This document shows, piece after piece, positions 1-6,208 of a stretch of 8,423 bases of DNA. Position 1 is the stretch's first letter. Every line of letters starts with the position of its first letter. The translations under genes were made by a program, and so were the position numbers. A model generated the notes under the pieces. The model saw only the letters and a program-made list of their open reading frames with translations. It searched no databases and had not been told where the DNA came from. The DNA comes from Micavibrio sp. UBA1850 (GTDB lineage Bacteria; Pseudomonadota; Alphaproteobacteria; Micavibrionales; Micavibrionaceae), in assembly GCA_002338525.1 (NCBI GenBank), contig DDIM01000014.1, positions 1-8,423 on the forward strand, in the 5' to 3' direction.

Positions 1-830
1 ACACCTAAGCGATCGGCGCATTTTGTTACGGCTTGTGGGGCTAGGATCAGGCTATTGTTTGCGTGAACTGCTACGCCGGCCAAGCCACTCTCGGAGATGT
101 TTTGAATTGTGTCTATGCCGATAGTCGGTAAATCTAAATCTTTGTCTTGTTGAGGTTTACAGGCCTTAACCAAAACTCCCTTATTCTTAGATTTTTTCAA
201 AAGTGGCTTTACGCGTTTAATGAGGGCATCTGTTCCCTCTACGCCTTCAACACCGATGACAACGCCATCTTGAATGACGACAGCCTGCCCGATGTCTAAA
301 CGGCCAATTTCTTGTGCAATCATCATCCCATGCTTGATGTCGCTTTCATTGACTTTTGAAGGTGAGAGCGTGCCAAGCGTTCCTTCGCCAGTTAATATAT
401 CATCAATAAAGTCATGCACGCCGTGCATCGTGAAGCCGTCTTTTGCAATTTCTTGTTTAACAGCAGAGAGAAGATCACTATCCCCTAAAGCTCTCAGACT
501 ATGTCTTGCAAAAAACTTTGTTGCACGAAAATCCGGTTTCATTTGTCGAATTGAGGGGCGTTTTATTCCACCGCAAAATACAAGGTCCTGAACATCATTA
601 CTTTTTAGCCAATTGATGTTTTTCTGCAAAGCCCCTAAATGCGTCCAGATATGGTCTAGCCCCTCGACCAGTTCATGGTCTGTATGACCATCAAAGGCAA
701 GAATGTAAGGCGTAATATTTTGTTTTTGACAGGTTGCGACAAGTAAATGCGGAAGCTGTCCACTTCCTGCAATAATCCCAAGCTTAGAAACTGAGCTTAG
801 CTTACTTTCTTTTGCTTTTGAGGCTGACAT
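1..830 (-). CDS. lpxI: UDP-2,3-diacylglucosamine pyrophosphatase LpxI, 3' end cut by window
   Basis: LpxI hydrolyses UDP-2,3-diacylglucosamine to lipid X and UMP, the fourth lipid A step, on the cytoplasmic side of the inner membrane. It replaces LpxH in most Alphaproteobacteria. I read 276 residues from an ATG at 830-828, and the frame stays open to the window edge. Visible hallmarks are an N-terminal GIIAGSGQLP (residues 18-27), CGGIKRP (86-92), VEGVEGTDAL (194-203) and KPQQDKDLDLPTIG (225-238). The last is the conserved acidic segment that holds the catalytic Asp in the characterised Caulobacter enzyme. The family is about 270-290 residues long, so only the last few codons are probably missing. 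The start is supported by an AAGG eight bases upstream, inside lpxA. The gene overlaps the lpxA end by 34 bp in another frame, so coupled translation is likely. lpxB would be expected next, outside the window. Confidence 0.95.
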   Translation of the reverse strand, partial: MSASKAKESKLSSVSKLGIIAGSGQLPHLLVATCQKQNITPYILAFDGHTDHELVEGLDHIWTHLGALQKNINWLKSNDVQDLVFCGGIKRPSIRQMKPDFRATKFFARHSLRALGDSDLLSAVKQEIAKDGFTMHGVHDFIDDILTGEGTLGTLSPSKVNESDIKHGMMIAQEIGRLDIGQAVVIQDGVVIGVEGVEGTDALIKRVKPLLKKSKNKGVLVKACKPQQDKDLDLPTIGIDTIQNISESGLAGVAVHANNSLILAPQAVTKCADRLG

Positions 831-1609
831 AAGGGGAACCTTGATTTGGCTTTTGCAAATTCGATGATTTTTTGTACTGATTCATTGTCTGAATATGCAT
901 TGCCAACCGTGTCTATACGATTGTCCATTGTATCTTGACCAGAAAACAATTGAGAAAACGCCTTTTGCATGAGACGTATATCTGCTTTTTCGTAACCATT
1001 GCGCTCTAAACCAATAAGATTTAGCCCTGCAAGGAAAGCACGCTCGCCTTTAACACGGCCATACGGAATAACATCGCTTTCAACACCTGACATACCACCA
1101 ATGACGGCGTAATCGCCAATTCTCACGAATTGATGGACAGCAGACAAGCCCCCAATAAGAACATTATTACCGACCTCTACATGACCGCCCAATGTTGCGT
1201 TATTTGCCATGATTACATTATTTCCAACGATACAATCATGTGCCAAATGCACACCCACCATAAACAGGCAGTTGTCTCCTGTTCTGGTTTCCATAGCGCC
1301 ATCTTTTGTCCCTGTATGCATTGTGACATGCTCGCGGATTGTACAATTCTTTCCAACAATCAAACGAGATTTTTCGCCAGCAAATTTTAGATCCTGCGGC
1401 GCCATACCAATGGCCGCGAAAGGATATATTGTTGTCCCCTCACCAATATTGGTTAGCCCATCTAAGCTCACATGCGATTTTAACGTCACATTGTCTCCCA
1501 AGGTTACGTCTGCACCGATGACGCAATACGCACCAATAGACACGTTGGCACCTATTGTGGCGTTAGGATCGATAATTGCAGTTGGGTGTATGGTGTTATT
1601 TTGATTCAT
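797..1609 (-). CDS. lpxA: UDP-N-acetylglucosamine O-acyltransferase LpxA
   Basis: LpxA carries out the first lipid A step, moving a beta-hydroxyacyl chain from acyl carrier protein to the 3-OH of UDP-GlcNAc in the cytosol. The protein is 270 residues (E. coli 262). The N-terminal two thirds (about 8-175) are hexapeptide repeats of the left-handed beta helix trimer fold, and a helical C-terminal domain follows from about 195. HLAHD (121-125) contains the catalytic His124, equivalent to E. coli His125. Asn197 matches E. coli Asn198, which is consistent with ordinary UDP-GlcNAc as substrate. Gly172 matches the E. coli ruler residue Gly173, which suggests a long hydroxyacyl chain rather than C10. 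The start is the first in-frame ATG that gives the normal N-terminus. No strong Shine-Dalgarno sequence precedes it, only AAGA about ten bases upstream. A 108-bp gap separates it from fabZ, and its end overlaps lpxI. Confidence 0.97.
   Translation of the reverse strand: MNQNNTIHPTAIIDPNATIGANVSIGAYCVIGADVTLGDNVTLKSHVSLDGLTNIGEGTTIYPFAAIGMAPQDLKFAGEKSRLIVGKNCTIREHVTMHTGTKDGAMETRTGDNCLFMVGVHLAHDCIVGNNVIMANNATLGGHVEVGNNVLIGGLSAVHQFVRIGDYAVIGGMSGVESDVIPYGRVKGERAFLAGLNLIGLERNGYEKADIRLMQKAFSQLFSGQDTMDNRIDTVGNAYSDNESVQKIIEFAKAKSRFPLCQPQKQKKVS
839..842 (-). promoter_or_regulatory. Ribosome binding site of lpxI, inside the lpxA coding region
   Basis: On the coding strand, AAGG at 842-839 is followed by an 8-base spacer and then the ATG at 830. 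It lies within the last codons of lpxA and supports this start for lpxI despite the 34-bp overlap. Confidence 0.6.
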
Positions 1610-1717
1610 AATATTATGATCTTATCCATTTTATGTGGCAGCAGACAGTCACATGTTTTTTCATAGTGTTACATGCAACTGTTTAGCATTTAGGTAGTGT
1701 GATATAAGGCAATATAA
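1610..1717. other. Intergenic region between fabZ and lpxA
   Basis: This 108-bp gap is the longest break between the Lpx/Fab genes here. No clear terminator or sigma70 promoter is visible. On the coding strand it holds a near-perfect 12-bp dyad, GTTGCATGTAAC (1679-1668, one G/T mismatch pair), and a nearby ACATGT palindrome (1656-1651). It also contains two very small open frames, of 16 codons (1664-1614) and 7 codons (1629-1606). The second ends in an ATGA overlap with the lpxA start. Neither has a convincing ribosome binding site, and I do not call them genes. Confidence 0.5.
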
Positions 1718-2194
1718 TTACTTATCCATAATCATTGCACTGAAAGTTGCCTCAGCACATAACTTGCCATCAACTTTGGCTGTGCCTTTAAACTTCCATA
1801 CCGTGCCGCGTGAACGGATCACTTCGACGTGAAGATGGATAGCATCACCAGGAACAACCGGTTTGCGGAAGCGCGCTTCATCAATTGTCATGAAATAAAC
1901 AAGCTTGCCTTCGGCCTCTTCACCCAATGTTTTTACAACCATAATTGCAGATGTCTGCGCCATGGCTTCAACAATTAAAACACCAGGCATGATTGGCGCA
2001 TTAGGAAAGTGCCCCTCAAAATGAGGCTCGTTCATTGTAACATTTTTCAATCCTGTTGCTGATTTACCCGCTTCAAATTGAATAATACGATCAACTAAGA
2101 GCAAAGGATAACGGTGGGGTATCATCTCCATGATGCGCACAACATCAAGGGGTTCAAATTCAGTATTATCTTGTGTATCTGTTTGTTCAGTCAT
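1718..2194 (-). CDS. fabZ: 3-hydroxyacyl-ACP dehydratase FabZ
   Basis: FabZ dehydrates beta-hydroxyacyl-ACP to trans-2-enoyl-ACP in fatty acid elongation in the cytosol. The protein is 158 residues with a single hot-dog fold, close to the family length plus a short charged N-terminal extension (about 1-14). The family signature is clear: MIPHRYPLLLVDRI (24-37), then HFPNAPIMPGV with catalytic His62, then EAMAQ with catalytic Glu76. The 14-residue His-to-Glu spacing is that of FabZ. It starts 2 bp after the lpxD stop, with GTGAGA in the last lpxD codons acting as a probable ribosome binding site, so it is surely co-transcribed with lpxD. FabZ competes with LpxA and LpxD for hydroxyacyl-ACP, which explains why it sits among lpx genes. 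FabA is excluded by the short length and the motif pattern. Confidence 0.98.
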   Translation of the reverse strand: MTEQTDTQDNTEFEPLDVVRIMEMIPHRYPLLLVDRIIQFEAGKSATGLKNVTMNEPHFEGHFPNAPIMPGVLIVEAMAQTSAIMVVKTLGEEAEGKLVYFMTIDEARFRKPVVPGDAIHLHVEVIRSRGTVWKFKGTAKVDGKLCAEATFSAMIMDK

Positions 2195-2196
2195 AA

Positions 2197-3216
2197 TTAT
2201 TTTCTCACTGCTTTGTTTAAGAATGCTACTTGCTTCATATTTTCTTTAATTGGTTTTGCGGGGCTTCCCATATAAGTTTCACCATCAGGGATATCACGCA
2301 TCACGCCTGATTGTGCGGCAATCTGGACGCCAGAGCCAATTTTCAAATGACCTGTAATGCCCGCTTGACCGGCAACCACTGTATAATCCCCAATTTGTGA
2401 ACTTCCAGAGATCCCAACTTGTGCAACAATGACACAGCCACGCCCAATTTTAACATTGTGGCCAATTTGCACTAAGTTATCTATCCACGCACCGTCCCCA
2501 ATTGTTGTGTCAGGGCCTGCGCCTCTATCAATCGTTGTGTTGGCACCAATTTCACAATGTGTCCCTATAATGACACGACCCAATTGTGGTACCTTTACAT
2601 GCCCAGATGGATCAATTGCAAAGCCAAAACCATCTTGACCAATACATGCGCCCGTATAAATACGAACATAATCACCCATAATTGTGTGAGATATTGTTGT
2701 ATTTGCCCCAATACGACATCCCTGCCCTATTTCAACAGCACGTCCAATAACAGCATTAGCTTCAACCCATGAATTGTCACCAATCACTACGTTTTCACCA
2801 ATCACAGCGCCTGCTTCGATACATACATCATCACCAATTTTAGCAGATTTCGCAATAATGGCGCGCTCCGAGATATGAGACGCTTTTGGCGCTTCTTTAG
2901 GATAGAAGGCTTGTGCCGTTAATGCATAGGATTTATAGGGGTTTTGGCTAATCAATGCGATCACCCCCTCAGGCACAAGCGACAACATTTCTTTGGATAC
3001 AAAGACAGCGCCAGCTTTTGTATCTTTTAGCTGATCCTTATACTTTGCGTTATCAAGAAAGCTTATCTGGCTTTTATCCGCTTCGCTCAAAGATGCTACA
3101 TCCGCAAATTTTGCGGCGGTGTTTGCGCTTGTATCATCACTGTGAGCACCAGAGACCTCTAAAATCTCGGAGAGTGTTTTTTCACCAGTATTATCGAAGA
3201 AACGTTTATCAGCCAT
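2197..3216 (-). CDS. lpxD: UDP-3-O-(3-hydroxyacyl)glucosamine N-acyltransferase LpxD
   Basis: LpxD carries out the third lipid A step, N-acylating UDP-3-O-acylglucosamine from hydroxyacyl-ACP. The length, 339 residues, is almost that of E. coli (341). Residues about 1-105 are the N-terminal uridine-binding domain, including NPYKSYAL (92-99). Residues about 110-320 are hexapeptide repeats of the left-handed beta helix, with the family segment CIGQDGFGFA (191-200). DNLVQIGHNVKIG (246-258) places the catalytic His at 253, matching E. coli His239. A C-terminal helix (about 322-339) ends the protein. It follows skp by 22 bp and precedes fabZ by 2 bp. The Shine-Dalgarno sequence before the ATG at 3216 is poor, so translation may depend on coupling to skp. 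The start is chosen because it gives the usual N-terminus for the family. Confidence 0.97.
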   Translation of the reverse strand: MADKRFFDNTGEKTLSEILEVSGAHSDDTSANTAAKFADVASLSEADKSQISFLDNAKYKDQLKDTKAGAVFVSKEMLSLVPEGVIALISQNPYKSYALTAQAFYPKEAPKASHISERAIIAKSAKIGDDVCIEAGAVIGENVVIGDNSWVEANAVIGRAVEIGQGCRIGANTTISHTIMGDYVRIYTGACIGQDGFGFAIDPSGHVKVPQLGRVIIGTHCEIGANTTIDRGAGPDTTIGDGAWIDNLVQIGHNVKIGRGCVIVAQVGISGSSQIGDYTVVAGQAGITGHLKIGSGVQIAAQSGVMRDIPDGETYMGSPAKPIKENMKQVAFLNKAVRK

Positions 3217-3238
3217 TTTGAATGTCTATGTGCGTGAG

Positions 3239-3790
3239 TTAATTTTTAAATGGAATATCTTTGACACTTTTGTTCAGACGTTCCATTGCCTCCGCTGTGA
3301 TGTCAGAGTCCTTTTCGACGATGACAACACTTTGACGTGAAAGAACAAGTTTGTATTCATTTTCAGCGGCGATATCGCCGACTACTTTTACGACGGCTGT
3401 GCGAAGTTTTGTGTGTGCCTCTAACGCACTTTTTTCAAATGCTTCACGTTTTTTAGCAAATTTTGCCTGCTTGTCTTTAAAGCTAGATTCAAAGGCCATT
3501 ACTTTTGCTTTAAAGGCTTCTTCACTTAAATCGTCTCTTTGCTTCATGATGTCTTGCTGCGTAGCTCTGAGTGATTTTTCTTCCTTTTCGATCTCGGCTT
3601 TTAATGCATCGCGAGATGACTTCACCTTTTTTGTTAGAGATTTTCCTGCAGTTGAAAGCGCCTCTAATTGTTGAATATCAACAACAACAGCCGAATTGAT
3701 GTCTTGTGCATTGGCTTGAGATACAGGGCCTGCAATAAGAAGCCCTAAAGTTAAAAACAACCCGAGAATGTTTTTAGTATTAAAATTCAT
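3239..3790 (-). CDS. skp: Periplasmic chaperone Skp/OmpH family
   Basis: Skp is a trimeric periplasmic chaperone that holds unfolded outer-membrane proteins on the way to BamA. From the ATG at 3790 the protein is 183 residues (E. coli 161). Residues 1-28 are a clear signal peptide, with a hydrophobic core at about 9-21 and an ANA cleavage site before Gln29. The mature part begins with a short beta segment (VVVDIQQL, 35-42). Long Lys/Glu-rich helices follow (about 45-130), fitting the tentacle arms. The protein closes with the family C-terminal segment YKLVLSRQSVVIVEK (146-160). The reading frame could be extended upstream to 3889, but that would overlap bamA by 80 bp and bury the signal peptide behind 33 extra residues, so I reject it. 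The gene lies 19 bp after bamA, a placement consistent with its role. A weak AAGAAAG precedes the start. Confidence 0.93.
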   Translation of the reverse strand: MNFNTKNILGLFLTLGLLIAGPVSQANAQDINSAVVVDIQQLEALSTAGKSLTKKVKSSRDALKAEIEKEEKSLRATQQDIMKQRDDLSEEAFKAKVMAFESSFKDKQAKFAKKREAFEKSALEAHTKLRTAVVKVVGDIAAENEYKLVLSRQSVVIVEKDSDITAEAMERLNKSVKDIPFKN

Positions 3791-3809
3791 AGTATGTACT
3801 TTCTTAATT

Positions 3810-6089
3810 TTAGAAACTTGTTCCGAATGAGAATCTAAATGATTCCTCTTCATCAAATTCTTCACTTGCATAAGGAATAGCGTAGTCAAAGCGCACTAAG
3901 CCTAGCGGTGAAACCCAAGATAGACCAACACCACCAGAGGCGCGGATTGAGTTTTCATCAGCCAGTCCAGCCCCTGTCTCATCATCTGGCTCCCATAGAG
4001 AACCAAAGTCTGTAAAGGCATGCCCTTTAATACCCAGCTCCTCAGGAAGACCTAGTGGGAAAGATCCTTCAAATGATCCGCGGTAGAAATAGTTTCCACC
4101 CAATGCATCGTCAGTCAACGTATCACGAGGCCCAACACCTGCATTTTCAAAACCACGAAGTGTTGAACCACCCAAGTAGAAACGCTCGTTGATTTGAACG
4201 CCTTCACCACCGATGCCCCATATACCCCCGACTTCACCAAGCGCACTCAACGTAATTTTTTTAGTAAGAGGATAGTAGTAACGTGATCCAACGCGGCTAG
4301 AGATGTAGTTCGCATCTCCACCAACACCGGCATACTCTGTATCAAACCACGCCTTAACACCATCTGTTGGGAATAGTCGACTATCAAGATTTGTATAATC
4401 TAACCCATGTGTGATAGCGGATGTAATGCGCTCGCCTTCTTGGTCACGAATGAAACGAGAGGCCGTGTTTTCAACATCCGTAATCTCGTTTTGTTCAATA
4501 CGATACCCGAAGTTTTCACGAAGATTTTCTGAGAGAGGGAATCCAAATCCAAATCCTCCACCAGAACGTCTTTGATCATAAGAACTTTCATCTTGGAGGT
4601 CTCGTGTAATGTGGAATGCGTCTACTGTCGCTGAGATATCACGGTCCATAAAGTATGGCTCTGTCAAAGAAAGGTCAAACTCTGTGCGCTCTCCAGCAAT
4701 TGTTGCGGCCGCTAAGAAGTCCTGCCCCTTGCCCAAGAAGTTACGCTCGCGAAGACGAATGTCTCCAAGCGGTCCATCATTTGTAGAAAATCCAGCCCCG
4801 AATGAAATCTCACCCGTTGATTTTTCAACTACGTTAACGTCTAAAACTTGTTTGTCAGGCGCGCTACCAGGTTTACGTTTGACTTCTACATTTTCAAAAT
4901 AGCCCAAATCACGGATATTTTGCTCAGACTCTGCCAATTGTGATTTTACAAGAGGGTCACCCTCTGACATTTCAAACTCACGACGTACAACTTTGTCCAT
5001 TGTTCGAACATTTCCGCGAATATTGATACGCTCAACAAATTGTGGACGTGTTTCCGCAACATTAAAGATAACGTGAACCGTATTATTTTGTGTATTTCTT
5101 TTTATGTCTGGAGACACGCGAACGAAAGGATAGCCTTCGTCTTCAAGCGCGTTAACAAGCGCGTCAGAGCTTGATTCAACGAGTCTTGCGCTGTACCAAT
5201 CACCGGCTTCAACGTCTAATGTCTCTTTCAATCCTTCGCTACGATAGCCTTGGATCGTTGAGTGGATCATCGCATTAGACACACGATAACGCTGCCCCTC
5301 ATCAACAGTGAATGTCATAAAGAAGCTTTCTTTATCCTCTGAAAGTTCCGCCACTGCAGATAGAATACGAAAGTCAGCATAGCCTTCATTTAAGTAAAAG
5401 CGACGTAGCAACTCTTGGTCATAAGCAAGACGATCGGGATCGTAACGGTCTGAAGACGATAAAAAGCGATACCATTTATTTTCTTTAGAAGAAAGCTTAG
5501 AGCGCAATTCACCATCGTCGAAGGCGCGGTTACCAACAAAACGAATACCCTTAATCTCAGTGACCTCACCTTCTGTGATTTCAAACACAAGGTTTACACG
5601 GTTTTGATCAAGCTTGATAAGCTTTGGATCAATTTGCGCAGAAAAACGACCGCTTCTTTTGTAGATTTGATAAAGGCGTGATGTGTCACTTTGTATTTTT
5701 GTACGTGTTAAAACCATACGAGCACGCATACGAATTTCTTGAAGCAACTCTTCGTCTTCAATTTTATCGTTTCCCTCAAATACAATTCTGTTCACGATTG
5801 GGTTTTCAATCACATTTACAATCAGTGAACCGTTCGACTCACGCACGGTAACGTCTGCGAAGAACCCTGTTGCGTACAAAGACTTCAAAGAGCGATCCAA
5901 GGTGTCTTGAGTGAATGTATCGCCCTCAGTTACAGGCAAATAGGTTTTGATTGTGGCCACTTCAACACGCTCTGCGCCGCGCACATCGATTTTCGATATA
6001 ACCTTGGCGATCGCATTAGAAGTTGTTGCAACAAACGCCACTGTAAGTACGAGCACAACCATAAAGCCGCGCAAAAAAGAATGAATCAT
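3810..6089 (-). CDS. bamA: Outer membrane protein assembly factor BamA
   Basis: BamA is the Omp85 core of the BAM complex, folding and inserting beta-barrel proteins into the outer membrane. The length is 759 residues, normal for the family. Residues 1-28 form a signal peptide with an AIA cleavage site before Lys29. Five POTRA domains follow at about 31-96, 97-174, 177-266, 269-347 and 350-424. The 16-stranded barrel runs from about 427 to the end, with FGAGFSTNDG in its opening strand. The conserved loop-6 motif is LRGF (644-647), and the protein ends with a barrel-type signal, FRFSFGTSF, with terminal Phe. Many strands show alternating aromatic and hydrophobic residues, and no key segment appears missing. 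A 119-bp gap upstream and a good ribosome binding site suggest that bamA may start its own transcript. skp follows after 19 bp. Confidence 0.98.
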   Translation of the reverse strand: MIHSFLRGFMVVLVLTVAFVATTSNAIAKVISKIDVRGAERVEVATIKTYLPVTEGDTFTQDTLDRSLKSLYATGFFADVTVRESNGSLIVNVIENPIVNRIVFEGNDKIEDEELLQEIRMRARMVLTRTKIQSDTSRLYQIYKRSGRFSAQIDPKLIKLDQNRVNLVFEITEGEVTEIKGIRFVGNRAFDDGELRSKLSSKENKWYRFLSSSDRYDPDRLAYDQELLRRFYLNEGYADFRILSAVAELSEDKESFFMTFTVDEGQRYRVSNAMIHSTIQGYRSEGLKETLDVEAGDWYSARLVESSSDALVNALEDEGYPFVRVSPDIKRNTQNNTVHVIFNVAETRPQFVERINIRGNVRTMDKVVRREFEMSEGDPLVKSQLAESEQNIRDLGYFENVEVKRKPGSAPDKQVLDVNVVEKSTGEISFGAGFSTNDGPLGDIRLRERNFLGKGQDFLAAATIAGERTEFDLSLTEPYFMDRDISATVDAFHITRDLQDESSYDQRRSGGGFGFGFPLSENLRENFGYRIEQNEITDVENTASRFIRDQEGERITSAITHGLDYTNLDSRLFPTDGVKAWFDTEYAGVGGDANYISSRVGSRYYYPLTKKITLSALGEVGGIWGIGGEGVQINERFYLGGSTLRGFENAGVGPRDTLTDDALGGNYFYRGSFEGSFPLGLPEELGIKGHAFTDFGSLWEPDDETGAGLADENSIRASGGVGLSWVSPLGLVRFDYAIPYASEEFDEEESFRFSFGTSF

Positions 6090-6095
6090 TATAAA

Positions 6096-6100
6096 CCCTT
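6096..6100 (-). promoter_or_regulatory. Ribosome binding site of bamA
   Basis: AAGGG at 6100-6096 on the coding strand lies six bases before the bamA ATG at 6089. It is one of the two clearest Shine-Dalgarno sequences in the window and fixes this start, which also gives the proper signal peptide. Confidence 0.7.
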
Positions 6101-6131
6101 AAAAGTAAATTAGAAAAAATCCACCTTATCT

Positions 6132-6158
6132 TTTATAGGAATATAAAACAGAAAACAA
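6132..6158 (-). promoter_or_regulatory. Possible sigma70-type promoter for bamA
   Basis: On the coding strand, TTGTTT (6158-6153) and TATAAA (6137-6132) are separated by 15 bases, with the -10-like box about 43 bases before the bamA ATG. The spacer is shorter than the usual 16-18, and AT-rich gaps produce such pairs by chance. The -35-like box overlaps the 3' arm of the hairpin just upstream. I see no sigma-E-type GGAACTT box. The call is tentative. Confidence 0.3.
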
Positions 6159-6172
6159 CCCTTTGCGGGCTG
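6145..6172 (-). terminator. Rho-independent terminator-like hairpin after rseP
   Basis: On the coding strand, CAGCCC (6172-6167) pairs with GGGTTG (6161-6156), with one G-U pair, around a 5-base loop GCAAA. The T-rich tract TTTTCTGTTTT follows directly. The hairpin lies 37 bp past the rseP stop. The stem is short (6 bp), so it may be a leaky terminator or attenuator rather than a strong stop. That would let dxr-rseP transcripts reach bamA only in part. Confidence 0.5.
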
Positions 6173-6208
6173 ATTACTGACATCTAATAATGTGCTGGTT
6201 AACGCAGC

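Noticed and set aside
274..591. 105-residue open frame on the plus strand at the left edge
   Set aside because: It lies opposite lpxI, whose conserved motifs fix the minus-strand frame across this region.
1209..1604. 131-residue open frame on the plus strand opposite lpxA
   Set aside because: The regular hexapeptide codon pattern of lpxA leaves the opposite strand low in stops. There is no independent evidence of coding.
1681..1715. Possible sigma70 promoter TTGCCT with a TGCTAA-like -10 after fabZ
   Set aside because: The -10 matches the consensus poorly and the spacer is 18 bases. It is no better than expected by chance in AT-rich DNA.
1000..2900. Repeated short GGN-I/V-rich patterns in lpxA and lpxD that could look like DNA repeats
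   Set aside because: They are the codon imprint of hexapeptide beta-helix repeats in the proteins, not DNA-level tandem repeats.
3791..3889. Upstream extension of skp by 33 residues overlapping the bamA end
   Set aside because: The extension would overlap bamA by 80 bp and put a charged stretch ahead of a well-formed signal peptide. The internal ATG at 3790 gives a standard Skp precursor.
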